DNA of 64,000 nt from Schistosoma mansoni (taxonomy: Eukaryota; Platyhelminthes; Trematoda; Strigeidida; Schistosomatidae), in contig NW_017386020.1 in the NCBI RefSeq assembly GCF_000237925.1, forward strand, positions 496,001 to 560,000, read 5' to 3'. Under the pieces are notes generated by a model. The model was not told the origin of the DNA. It saw only the letters and a program-made list of their open reading frames with translations, and made no database searches. Below, piece after piece: positions 44,008 through 59,000 of the stretch; positions within the stretch are counted from its first letter, which is position 1, and each line of letters begins with the position of its first letter. The position numbers were made by a program, and so were the translations under genes.

Positions 44008-47000
44008 CTATGAATGAAAAGAAACAACAATGAAAATGATCAATTCTACCCTCTAAATTAAGAGGCAAAAGTGATAACCATTTATCTCATTGACTCATAA
44101 ACGTTACCTTATTTATAAGCTAATGTGATTAGAATATATTTTATGCATTATCAACTACCTCTTGTTATGATGTGGCATATTGAATTATATTTTGTTTAAC
44201 TGGTTTCTATTCCATATCCAATTTAATAGTGAATAAAATGTAATCGTGTTCATTTTACTGTCATTAAGTGACTACGGGTAGGCTCATGTATTCAGTTTTT
44301 CGTTATATATTTTTTGTAAATGTATTCTTGAGGACTAGGGTCGAGGTCTTCTAAGTAATCGATTAATTATGTTAGATGACATGTCTCAGAATTAGACATA
44401 ATATTGACTCTTTTTATTTCGTTAATACCTAAGCTTCAGTATTAGCTTTTGCCCTTTATTTCTCGAATTCATCTCTTCTTTTCGAACAGTAATTATTTTA
44501 ATCACTATCTATGATACTGTTATTTTAACTGATTTCTTAACTGTACTGTTGCTTTTATTGCATCATATAAGTGTCTTAATTTTGCAACTTATTTCGGCAC
44601 ATTTATAACGAGCATTATTTCGAATATGACTGATTGACAGAAATCTAGGACTTCCCTACAACACAATGTGAAGTACAAAAACCAAAATTCAGATCTGAAG
44701 CATGATAGAAGAAAATCTAAAATAATAAAAAGATAATCAATAAAACAATGGACAGTTCCAAAAAACATTCGAAAGTGACCCTGATGTCAAGGGACACAAT
44801 GACTGTTGGCCTGTAGTAAGTATGGCGGTGTCCTAACATTCAATGGAGGGTGAAGATATGATCAATACATTCTCGGCCAGAACGAAAACCAACCTGTTCC
44901 TCGCGAGTAAATCTTTCTCGAGTTTTGAACAGTCTACAAAGTATGACGGAAGTCACTAGTTTGGACGCAATCGGAAGTAGACTTATCCCCCAATAGTTGT
45001 TCGAGAAACTATGTAAACCCTTTTTAAAGATAGGAACAACTATCGACTTATTCCATGATCTTGAACTTTCTCTGATTGCCAGACCTTTTTTACACAACTC
45101 AGTCAGTTTCTTGACCAGAAAGTCAATATCATCTTTAAAAAGGGCCGGAGGTAAGTGTTGGAGCTAAGAATGAAAGATGCTGAGTTTGATTTACAATGTG
45201 AGCATAAACACTGGAATGCAGGTACGTCGAGCAGGCAAGTCCTAAATAGAACGATACGTGCATCCTAGATTCTCTTTTTTGCCACAATTCTAAAAAATGT
45301 TAATGCTAAAAATAAAAAAACTATTCAACTCCTTATGAAATTTCACCTCTTTAAAATTATAGACTGAAATTCGAATGTTTCAGTCTCTCAGCTATAATGA
45401 TTAGAATGACGAGTCTTGAAACAGTCAGTTTATAATGTAAAGTACAAAAACAATGGTCTTCAAAAACTCAGTATACTAATGATAAGAACTTATGGATTAA
45501 TAACGAATTTCGAGAAGCAATTCTTCATATCCTGGTAAGAAACGGTGACCAGAGAAGCTGAACCATCTCAAGAGTGATGGAGTTACTCTTTTCGGGAATT
45601 TAATGATGATTAAGGACTAGCGCGGATTGACTGTGGGTAAATATATAAACCACTGGCCGTCAACTTAGCGATCTGTAAGATAAACATTCTGCATGAAGTC
45701 CGAATGTTGTGTGTTCGATCTATTTGTAGAAGTCCATTGTCATTGAGGAATGGGATATAACGAGGGAAAAAATTTACAGCCTTTTGTAGTTTTCGACAGT
45801 TTTTAAGTTACAGTTAATGCAAACTATAACATTCTTGAAACGCTTAAATAATAATATATGTAATACTTAATAACCTCGATGTGTTTAGTTAGATTACTTA
45901 GTAAAAATGAATTACTTATCCGATTATTTACTTACATCAGAGTTGCTTTCTTCAACACGTCCATTAGCAATAGTTCTATCCTGATTATGACTTGAACTCG
46001 GTGTTGGGGGCAACTGGAATTCTATTAAAGATGTACAAATCGATTCACATAATTCTGAATTAATATCTGAATTCTTCAGTAGACTTGGGGTTTCACTTTC
46101 TTCGACACAGTACATTGATGAGGAACAAAATGATGAATCTGTAGGTGTAGTTCCTGGATTCACTGTTGTAGCATACTGATGCATATTGAATAAACCATGT
46201 TCTAAATCTGTCAAACCCTGTGAATCTTCTTCATTTTCATTACTATCATTATTATTATCATCATCAATGTTACTAATTATTTCTTCTTTGTCATCGTCTC
46301 TTCTTCGTGTATGCGAAAAATCCAGTGCGTTGGGATGCTGATGATCATGATGACGAACAAAAACATTATCATCCTTGTTAATTGTACATTTTGTAGGATA
46401 CCAAGAAGAATTAGACTGATGACTTGGTTTACCATTCGATCCACAAGAATTTAGAGGTAAATTTGATTTAATTATTGACACAGGTGGTCTAGGTGACGAA
46501 CTTATAGGACTCTTTCTGTTCACAATCCTTCTACTTTTCAAAATAATGGAAAAAATAGCGGACATTATCGATTGTTATTTTGGAGTAAGGAATGATTCAA
46601 TGCTTTGTAGACAGTTTTTGTCACAGATTACAATCAATTTGGATATTATTAGAAAGTCGGAAATAGTGGATATTTGTCTTAGTCTAGTATAGAAATATGC
46701 GTAAGAATGTGCTGGTGAGTACTTGTGGTTCGAACCCAGGAAATTCGTATCTTGCAGAGAGCAATTAACACTCAGACGACTAAATTGGAAACAAACTGTA
46801 CGAATCTCCAACTTCAGTCAATTCACATTTTAAAGCGATAATCGTCAGACAACTTTTAACATGGCTAAACTTCTAATTGTTTTATGCCAAATTAGGGTAT
46901 GCAACAATAACCAAGTACCAACTATGAAAATTAAACAAAAAAGGGTAGGTTTTTCTAACTACTTTTTGTAAGAAAGCGTATATTGTGGACATAGCTTTAA

Positions 47001-50000
47001 CCAGCAAGAAAATAAAAACATATCGAAGATGCCACCATCCATCCAGATATATACACACATCTTTATTTATTAATAAGTAAACTAATTAACGACAGAAAAT
47101 AATTCAAATTAATAAATGAAAAATAGTAACAGTAATAACAATAATCATGAAAGTGATTCCCTTACCTTGATGAATTCATATGACAATCTCTCGGAGAATT
47201 ACAAGCAATCTGTTGCATGTCTTGTTCATTCGAGCGTATTTGGATCAATTCATGTGTTTCTTTATCTAATTTATTTTTATTTGGTAAATTGTTTAAAGTA
47301 GAAGACTGTGCAACTGAGGCCTCCAAGGCATGGTTTACTTTACACTTATCTTTGTTCGTTACTAACTTACCAGATATTTTAGGGAAGATATGGTTATTAT
47401 TCATATTATTGTGCTTTTTAATCTCCACTTCATGGAGATTATTAGCATCGTGGTTTTCATAATTTTCAATGGTATCTTGACTATCATCAGTTGTCACCGG
47501 TGATGAGCACCGTTCTGGATATCTGTCTAACCGACTTACTGGTCGTGGTAGAATTCGATGGCTTTGCCTTGGGACTCCTCTACTTGCCGGTCTACCATGA
47601 AAAGATGATTTAAATGACGAAGTGGTAATAGGTAGGATTGTATCCAATTGATGGAACTCACGATAAGCTGATGATCTGGCCACTGAATTTGATCTACACT
47701 GAGAAGATTGACAGTTGTCAGTATATAGTGTTGGACACAATGAAGAATGCTTTTGTAAAAATTGATCTTCATCAAAATCTTCCTCAATAAAATAATGCTT
47801 GGTTTTTGGAAACGATCTTCGCCGGTTTTTGGATTTGAGTTCATTTGGGTCATTCATAATCAAACGAGCATGATTATACTTTGGACAATGAGAACGACGG
47901 TTGGCGTAACTGAGACAAATGAGAGGGGAAAGATATGCATTAGGTATAAATCATATTCTTTGAGTAAGTGTAATAACTTTAGACAAGTACAAGAACAACA
48001 GTGAAGAATATATTCTCCTGTTTTTTAGAACATTCAACAATTTGACAATTTTTCGCTTAATAAAAAAATCACCATTGAAAGAATGTACGAAAAAAGTAAT
48101 CATAAACCATACATATGTTTATAAATATCAACCATGAAATGTCAACCGTGAGATTTCAGTCTTTTGACTCAAAAATTCGTTGGCGAGATAAGATAAATGT
48201 TAATTTCATTGTTCTTTCAAGTGAGAATAATTTGAGGAAATTTTTGGAAAGGCATTTAAAAATAATCAGTAGAGAAATTATGTATAAAAGAATATGAAAG
48301 AATTTTTTCCACCGAGCTAAGTTAATAACAGTTAACTTAGTAACTTACATATGAGGATGATCACCAATATCGGTGACAGTTTCACAGCCTCGTGGACGAT
48401 AAAACACACCGCTTGTGCCACGTACATGATATGGATTCATTGGAATAGCAGTAGGATGGTAACATTGATGAGAGCATGAATCGTTTACATTTGTGTCGAA
48501 ACAATAGTGTGAAGAAGGATGATGATAATGATGATGATGAAAATCGCATGAATCTGTTGTACATTTGGAATCATGAATTGTATTTATATTCGAGGGAACC
48601 GGTGATTTCACTAAGTAACCGGGATTGAATTCAATAAGACTTGAATATAATGGTCTTGGATTGCTGATACAGTGTAAAAAGTATAAAAAATTTAATAAAA
48701 ATGTTTGAGTGATAATTTCAGGTGAGGTTGACTAGTTTATACATAAATGATAGGCATACAAATTACGTATAACTATCTTCTGTATTGATCACTTTTTTTT
48801 TATTTGTACTGACATAAAGAAATCAATAAGCACTGAGAACTAGTAATGGATGACATTGGTTAGTATTCAGTAATCGATCAATGTAAAAATCCCGTTCGGT
48901 TAAGGTCAGAATACCTTAGTGATTATATTTTTGATTGATATCTAATGACACAAGATTGAACCCCACAGCAATTATAAGTCCGCCACTTCATTAGTTCAAC
49001 ATTGGTTGCACAAATATCTCAGTACAAAGTGCTAACTAACCCAAAACCGAAGTCGAAAATTTTTGTCGGTTGCCTATAACTAAATAACATTTGTAGCAAA
49101 CAAAATAATGTGAAAAGGAGTTTTTATATATGGACTAATGCACTTTAGTCAACTATAGGTAGTTCTTATAAATTTAGGTAAACGAGTATCTAAAAAAATC
49201 CAACAAATTACTTCAAAGTAACTCAAGTAAACTTTCATTACATTTGCGTTATTACATTCATTTATTAAGAGATCACTAAATAGTTCAAGACACATATGAC
49301 TTTCATCCATTGAGACAGATACGAACATCACTCCTCTTTCTACTCTTATAGTTTGAGCACCTAACTAAATAGAATCACTAGATTTCGAACATACACACGA
49401 AATCATGTGGTTGACAACCGAGTTGTTGATTTGTAATGATGAGAATATTACCTTTATTATACAGAGATGGACAACCGCAGAAAAATTCCTACATCACATA
49501 ACTCGATTTGCGCAGATATACATTTGTATACTGAAGGTTTATATTGCTTTTCAAAGAAATTAATTACATGACAGACACATACGCACATTGACTTACCGAT
49601 TAAACTTGCAATTATTTATTTCATCCACAACTGCAACAGGTTGTACAGAATCTGTTACATGTATTGGATAATTAGACTTAGGTGAATTAAGTCTAAAGTA
49701 GAGAAGAACATAATGCTTTCATAGATTCACAGATTTCATTGACAACAAAATCAAAAGTTGAAATAATAACCATTAAAATACTAGTGATAATAGAACTGTT
49801 GTCTAATTATTAATCAGAAATCAACTCAAATATAATGAAATAATAATAGAATGCAAGTGTTTTTGTAATTTATACTGTTTACAGGATTATCAGGTGGTTA
49901 ACGAATAAATCTCTGTAGATCATCTGGAAAACGGAGTGAAATTATAAGCCAGGGATATAGGGGAGTTTAATTAAGAATATATCGTTCAGAAGTAACGAAA

Positions 50001-53000
50001 GTGAAATATGTATAGTGTTTGCATTCAGTTTATCAATAATTCAAGCTTCCTGATGGAATCGTTGATCATATTACCAAAGAACATCTATGACAAATAATCG
50101 TTAAATATTAAGAGCCATAAAGTAATACAAAGTGATCATAAGGCCATATACTAGCTGCACATATGAGTGCAGATCATTTTTCCTTCGATCTTTTTAGAGG
50201 GTCGAGGTACAGTGAGGTTTTTAATGGGGTTATGTCTATATCTTCAGACCATTATTTTTATTTCGCATTGTTACTGAAAAACTTGTTCAAATTATTACAA
50301 TACATCTTACGTGCTCTATGAAAATTTAGCCTTCACAATGCAATCGCTCAAATGGTCTGACGTGATGTGTCACAAAATTCACTCTGTTCATTGACTGAAT
50401 GTTGATCTAGAGTACAACAAACATGTAATTCTTTAAAATTTACCAATGAGAATCACATTCATCACTAAATCACCAAACTAACTTCATTATTATTTCTGTG
50501 ATGTCAGTCGCAGTTATCGCAATAAGTGACATGAGTACATATAGATATTAGTTACCATACTCTACATCATCGCATTCAGAGAGGAAATTGATGAGATTAA
50601 AAGTACACCAGAAGAAATAATATCAATTGAAGTGGAAGTTCAGACATGGAAAATACAGCTCGAAAAGAAACAAGGGAAATCAAAGAAAGAAAATTAAGAA
50701 TGGTAGTCAAATCAATATCTACGGGAAGAGAGCGGAGAGGAATCTGTTCAACTAAGACGGATTTCGGGTCATATCACCCAATATGTCCAAACATAGATTA
50801 CAACTATCTCGTAAGCCCTAATATTTGGGTCATCCCATACAGGCATAACTCAGGTTACTAGTCGATGATTTAATTGACCGACATTGTACTGATCTGTTAA
50901 ATTACGACTTTTTTCTACCTATTCAAAAGCCGTCCAATATTGCGTGTCAAGACAGGTAATAATTGGGAATGTGCAAGACATATTCCAACCATCTCAGTTG
51001 ACGAAAGTCTGAAGCCTGTCGTTTCTCCCTAGTCCATAACATATAATCTCGACTTTGTACACCTGTTGTTTTCATCATACACGAGTAGTAACTCGGTAAT
51101 CTAACGCTAGGGATATGCTCATATCATTTATCATAATAAGGAATATCTCACAGCCGTAAAGTAATATAACATGATCCGTGAGGCCGTGTACTAACCTCGC
51201 AATAGACAAGTGAGCATCTAACATGTGCTACAGGCGGAACAAGTTAGCAAAAGCTAAACGGATGTTTTGTATATGTCCTGAGACTTCGCCGAACAAAACA
51301 CCAAGGTTGATAAGGCTTCAAAATAAGAAAGTAGTCAACGTGGGCTGACCATTGATTACTCTTTAATTGACGGTAGTTCAAGGCTTTAGTTTCAGTTTCT
51401 AATTACCGAAGTAGATGAATTCTGTGGTTTGGATCAATAACTGTTTGTAGCTTGTCAACTACTGAAAGCCATGAAGCACTGAACAGCCGATACTTCCACG
51501 TTTCTAGTGAGCATCCAAGATCCTACCCAGAGTCGAGCAATTCCAGGACTTTCAGAAAGCGCTCAACCTTCCGACTACTGAGTTGATATACAGTGGTCAG
51601 CATTCTTAACGAACTATGAGGTAACTACGGATAGTTTTACTATGCAGCAAGAGTAGAGGTCCGTTTTGTATCAAAAAGTAAAAATTACTTTTACATACAA
51701 ATCAAAAATAAAAATAAGTGGTTATATTGCTATGATTTGACCGGAAACAATTCGGGGGTAGATTCTAAAAAAGTGAGAACAGCAGAAAGAAAAGATAGAA
51801 AAAAGGAAAAATGAAAGTCCACCGGAAAACAACAACTGATCCATATTTCCAATTTATTTTCATCAAACATGCGTCCTAAAAGTAAGAAGTTGACAAAACC
51901 ATGCAGATTTAGGGAATGAAAACGAACAGGAGGGTGAGAACAGGAAAAGAAACGATTGAGAAATGAAAATTGACTGAAAAAAATAGTAGCATAAATAATG
52001 AGAATATAAATTTAATCACTTAGTTATAATATACGCAGGATTTTAGATGAGATATGAATGGTAGTGTTAATAAAAGAGAGAAGCATTAAAATAATTTTAT
52101 AAAAAATCAACTGTACGGAGGATAAACGTAAAAGAAGGATGTAGAAAATAACAATAACTGAAAACTATCGCATTGACAACATCGCCAATATATGCATTTA
52201 TCAATCAATCAATAATAATAATAAAGCAGGAATATGCTTGAAACATAATTTATACCCAAAAATTCAATATGCTCTCCATGAGAACTGAAAACTAGTCTGC
52301 ATGACGAGGATATTGGGTTCTATTGCACAGTGGAAATGTAAGGAAAACTTAATACCTGAAGTTTGAAAAAGAGATAAGCAACAAAAATTTTACTTGAACT
52401 GGTAATCTAAACCTACAGGCAAGAAAGAGTCATGCTTCAGCTTTGAAAGGGAATTTCTGCCCCCCATCCTATGCAGAGATGCACATGAATATTTTGAATT
52501 ATCATTTTACTTATATTTATTTGATAATCAACATTGGACAGGTGAGAACAACTAACATATTATTGGATTAAGTAGCTAATAGGGGAGTAGTAGAAAAGTG
52601 TAAGAACTATGGTCTGTTATAGACTGTTGTGAAAAGTTCCCGCAAGTGGGTGAAATTTAAAAAGTTGTAGGTAAAAACCGTACTGTTTAGGGTATTCTGT
52701 GGAAAAAAATTAATCTGTTAAAAAGATTATTAGGCAAAAGAAGGTGACGGGGATAGATATAAATAAAAAAATGCTAAGTAAAGAATGTAAAATTGAGAGA
52801 ACATGTGAAGTTAACCGAATAGAAGAAAGTGGTACAGACCTGACCCGGACTTGACTCAGTTTATACATAATAATTATACTTTTAATCAATCCAGTTATTA
52901 AAATGACAACAACTGTAGCAAGCTGTTATTGTTTAGAAAATATATTATACATTAAAAATGACAAATAACCAATATGATCCACAAATTAAACTATTCTCCA

Positions 53001-56000
53001 TAAAATCATTTCAAACCAAATAAAATAATTGCTTAATGGGATGTAGATTGGTTGCGTGTTTGCGTTGAATGTATAGGTGTGGCTGTTAAAAATAATTAGT
53101 ACTAAATAAATTTATATTACAATGGTAAAATTTTGATTCAGTTGTTCATAAAACACACTAATCATTTATCACATCATATACTAAACATCAAGCTAATGTT
53201 TGGGTGTATATGAGAGTTTTGATAATACTAACAAGGTGTCCAAGCTGTAGACAGCAAACGAGAGCGGGACTTGAAACGAACTAGTCGGAAGTCAACTATC
53301 TCACTCGCTTCATTTATTATATCGTCACTGACTATTGTCATTACGTCCACTCAAAAGTTTGACGAATAAACAAAACAATAGTCTATGACGGATTAATTCG
53401 ATTTACAATATCGTACATCAGTGCGCGTTTATCTGAACTGGATCTAAATACAATTTAATCAGTGCAAAGGAGACGAACGTTGAAATGACAATTGGAAAGA
53501 AAGAAGTTAGTGATAAAACATATTCAAAGAATACATCTATCTTTACTTACTCATTACCAATAAACGGTGATTCAGTCTTATCTGAAAAAAAAAGAATTAT
53601 TATATCGTAACTTTTGATTGCAGTATCCTCTATTTACGGCGTGAGTAGAAACAGAGCAAAACACTGGGGGTGAGTATCAATCAGAGAGCTTTAGTTAATA
53701 CAATAATGTAACTAACATAATGGCTGTCTAAATAGAATAAATCAAGAAGACCAATATTATAATGTCACGTTGATGATACTTACGTCTTCTCACTTTTTGT
53801 AGCATAACTTAATATGTCTACTTATGCAAATTGAAGTTGTATGCTATTCCGCATGAGTAGTATGGATCATTCAGTTTCTCCTTCTATCTTAATGAAGCCG
53901 GACAATCTTATGTTCTGCTGATTACTTCATTCGAATCTAGCTTGACTTTCCCTGGAACACAGTTGTATCCATATGTAAGAACTTTCGTCTAAATTAGAAC
54001 GAATGGTTTCACAGTATTTGGGCGCCAAGTTGATGTGAAGAAATTTCATTGGAAAAACTTGGACCAGATTGCCAGGTGAAACGTTGGATTTACTTCAAAT
54101 TCATTCGCTGAGATTTTACAAATATATTCTTCCTATAGTCTTATCCAGTTGAGTATTTGTACTAACTTCCTATGACAGCGTAACCTGTACCTCGATTTAT
54201 GATGTTTCAAACACCTTCACATAATGTCAATCGTTAATTCCTCTTTCATGATGGTAGACCTTCTCACTAACAAAGATTCAGATGCTTTATTCCTTTTAAT
54301 GTATCCCTATTTCATTTCAATGAAGCAAAGAAATATAATCTGGAAAGTAGTTTCTTTGCCTTTCAGTACATTTATTTATTATTCTGAAACCTTCTCAACT
54401 AATTTGTGATAAAACAAATGTATACTAATTCATTTTATACGCGATTAGGCTTTCATTACAATTAATTGATCAATCATTGGTATAGGGGGGTTGTGGATAT
54501 TGTGGAATTTTCAGTATAAATCACGAATTGATCTTAGACCACCACTGAATGGCTGTTTTGTCCTAGTGTGGGTGTCTCCAGAAGTGAGCATCCATGACTC
54601 CCCAGGATCTTCATCCATGAGAGCGAACGCTTAAACTCTAGCCCATAGAACCGGTATCCAGCGGTGTTAATGTCTAACTTCAATCAGTTCACGATAAAGC
54701 TCTGAAGTTTGTAAGATTTTCACACTCTGAATTGTGGACTGGTCTTAGCTAAACTGTGAAACCAAAAACTCATTTACCTAAACACGTTTTCTAACTATTG
54801 CATCATCCATTTTATATTTATAGTCATTCCTCATTATATAAAAAGAGCAAAATAGAAGGATTACTTACCTAATGAAGAATTAGTATAACAGATTGGCTGA
54901 ACAGCAGAATTAGAACAGGAATTCGTGTCTACTATTGACTGATGAGGTTCATTTATTATTCTTTGAGATATTTCATTTCTATATTTAATAAAGTCATACA
55001 AAGACAAGGAAATAAAAAAAACAAAAAATTAGATCGAATTAGAATAACAAAACGGATTGTTAAACACAGAAACTGAGTAAAACATGACATAGCTTAAGCT
55101 CTTTCATTATGACGTGATATGAGATAAAAAGCTAATATAAACAAAAATCAAGAAGCAGTGGACAATTATTTCATCTTAATATCACATGATCATTTTGTTA
55201 AATACAATACTAGTTACAAAACCTCAAAGTCCTGAGTTCGATCCTCGGTGTGGTTGCAAGTAAACATTTTCGAAAAGTCACATGCTAGTACAAATACACT
55301 AGTTAATTTCCTATTATTTATAGGTTTTTTTCAGCTGGGAATAGTTCTTTGTAAAGTCATTCTTTTACAGCTACAATGTATTTCACCCTCAAATGTTGTT
55401 CATAAATCTAGTTGACTCATTCGCACTCCAACATGTTCGTATGTTAGAAACATTAAGAATAAAATTACATTGTGGTCAATTAATGAAAAAAAACTGATCA
55501 GATATTTTGATGATAAAAATAACAGGATAATTCAGGAAAAAAAGTCAAGACGAGAGGAATGAATACAGATCCTATTAATTAAGAAAATACACTCGATTGC
55601 TTTTGCAGAGGAAGAATAATAAGAGGCAACATTTGTGTCTGGTCATATCTTACAATGGTGAGTAGAGTAATTGCTACGAGCCTATCTTGAAAGTTCTAAT
55701 ATAAAAACAGGTATTTATTTCAAGATGAGTTTCAAAATAGGTTGGCATTGATCTGTTTTGTTCAACCAATTACAGATTCTAAGGTGGACATATCTATCGA
55801 GTCACACGAGAAAACTTCGACAAAACTGACAATGTGACTTCATAAAAGGTTTCTACCAAGCGTGTACACAGGTTTCAAATATAAATACTATTTACATAGT
55901 GTTATTAACTAATACTTCGCAAACTTCATAAATACAAAAACCTCACTCAATATGCTAGAAATGTGGTTTGTAGTGTTAAATTATAAGATTTACAGGCATT

Positions 56001-59000
56001 GAAATCGGCCATGAATTTCACGCGGACAAGATGTAATAGAAATGATCTCGAAGTGAATTAATATACGTAAATTATTTTTAACTCACCTATAAAAATTTAA
56101 ATAATTTTTGCATGTTTCCAGTAGGGAATTACATGTCTCAGAATTATCAACAGAACAACGATATGTGAATCGCGTACCCTAGAAAAAACATGAATGCCAG
56201 AGTAAATAATTAAAAACAGAAGTAGTTGAATTTTTTCCAGAAAAGTAAACACATTGGGAACCTTAAAATAACATACGTATTATTATTACTACTAAGTAAT
56301 TTTTAAGTGACTCATGGAACAAGAATTCAAAGTGAAGACTTTCCTCAAAACATTACTCCGATAAAATCAGTTTCCTTCTTCTTGGTTTTGTAAGTAAATT
56401 TCTGCTTAACTTAGTTAGTTAACTGGGCCGGGATTGTGATAAATAAGCTATACTCCTCCTGTCTTGTTTAGAATCACTTCATATATATAATTGAAGGCTG
56501 TAATTATTCAACACATCGATTAGTAGTTTTGCTTTTGAAAATGGGCTCTATTCAAAATCAATTCCAAGTACAAAATAACAGTTCAGACGATCAAATTGTC
56601 CTGATATATTATCAAATCAGCTGTCCCATTTTAGTAACTTTCTACCTGAAGGCTACAATTTTAGTGGAACATTTTGAAGTATATTCTCTCAATAGTTAAT
56701 AACAATAAACATTCGAATATTATTTTTTTATCGGGATTCGTCTGCCCAGTTGGATAAATTCTTTTTCAATAACTTTTTTTTGACTTAAAAAGTACATTCT
56801 CCGTATTTGTGTCACTCTTAGAACATAAGTACATTCAGCTACTAAATAAATCATAAACAATCAAATAGAAAATTCACAACTTATTCACTACTAAATGATA
56901 CTTGGTTTTAATCAAGAGGAAAACCAAGAACTCCGTACGAAGAGTTCATGAGTAAGAGAGGGATAGATAAATTGGCCTAACAAAACTAACACTTGAAACT
57001 ATAGAATCGTTAATAATGTAGAAGTATTTTTCACTTAGAGCTGATACCTACCGTGCAACTACAGGAAATCGAAAAAATTAAACCGTTTTTTCTAATGGTT
57101 GAAAGGCAGAGTTTTCGAACTGCTTTATCATTAGGTTTTTTTACAGTCAAACGCAAATGTATCACACCTTACGATGAAAATATGGTGATCAAACAGTTAT
57201 TTCTAGCCTGAATTTCTCCATTCCCCCAGCAACAAAATCAATAGATTGCGTTATCAGGTTCATGTACACATATTAGTGAATGGTGAGGAGTTATACAAAA
57301 GCGACCATTTAGAACAAACTATAAAATATGATTAGTTGAACTTTGTGATTGTTGAAATTCTCCGCTTTTTTAACTAATCAATGATTTACGATTATCACCC
57401 GATAAATGGAGATAGTATCTATTCTTCTTAGATATCGTTTGTATTTTTACTCCACATAAAAATCCAATGTATCCATGTTTCCTGAGTTGGTCATTAGCAA
57501 GAGGTTTATCTAGTGAGGTAACCTGTTACCTTTCCCAAAAAGTGAAAAGCATCCAACTAAGTAAATATTATGAATAATTCATTGGTGATGAACAGCCAAA
57601 CAAGTATAAACTGGAAATGTTTATAATTTTAGCTTCGAATAGTTCAAATGATAAATAAGTTTGTATGAATAATCAATGTTACTAATGTTATATAGTATAA
57701 CATAAAGAAATAAACCAATTATCCAACTGATGTGAATTACCTCGTTTAAAATCTTAATTAAAATTTGTTTGTGTTTATGACTGAAACCCGTAATATGTGG
57801 CCTGAAAATTAATAAGGCAAACAGTTAAAATCAATTCACTACAGCTAGTCATATGTAATAGAAATCTTTAAATAAACTACTGAAGAATTTAATGTTTGAA
57901 GTGAAAAGCGCCATTTCAAATACGATATTACTAAGGAATAGATTACTAAGATCATGAGATCGAACTATAATTTACGATGAAATATTCAAGCAAATATTGC
58001 TGAATATAACATGTCAAACTTTAACGACTTATACATAATCCACAATTAGGTTAAGTTAGATTCCAAAAACCTAAAATCATAAATTAGAGCGAACTAAAGC
58101 TACTTATATATATATATCAGTTGGTTGAAAGAAGAGGATGACAAATTTACTTGACATTTTTTTAGACTGTGCTAATCCAATCGGTCTGGTACACATACAA
58201 TCGAAATACCTTCAAGTAGTGAAGAATTGTAATAATCTATCATTTTCATTGTGTTATATACACGGCATTTGAAATGGGGGAGTTGATTTAACGCTAACTA
58301 TTTCATCAGTACATTGAAATGCTTCACAAAATAACGATTACAAAGTCATAATAATAGCAATTATTATTGTTATTATTATAAAAATCTTTACTACCTCAAC
58401 ATAATTAATTATAATTGTAATTCAATGATCAATATATGATAAGAAAGGAATCATCGGCTTTTTATATGACTCTCAATAAGAATACATAACACATACACGA
58501 CAAACTACGGTTGAATCATTATGTATGGACAACCAGATTAGTTTAATAACAGTCAAGTTAGATTTCCTTAAAAAATATACATAGACGACCATGAAAATAT
58601 TGATGAAATTAAGAAACATATTGTTATTTAGAAAATTAATATACATAAATAGAAACATATTTACCGAAATTAATCTTTATTTTAATCACTTTGGAGATGG
58701 AGGAGTGAGGGGAGGGAAATAATAGAAGTTCGTTTATTTTCTCAAGTAAACGAAAATCTTTTGATACTTAACTATAAGTTTATTATTCTTTTCTAGTTTT
58801 GTGAACTCGTTTTTATTTGACTTTTCTCCTTAAAATAGTATTATCTTTAGTAAGAATAGTCAGAATTTGAAGAGAATGTTCTCTCATCATATATTAACAA
58901 ACTTGAAAGAATTGCCTATTATATATATATATATTTATTTAAAGGCGACAAAAAGATTATCCTTAAATGAACTAATACGTATAGAGTAACGCATAAATAT

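Noticed and set aside
48382-48564. Alternative minus frame in the exon at 48349-48663
   Set aside because: Shadow of the phased exon frame; its own frame has no splice-compatible neighbours.
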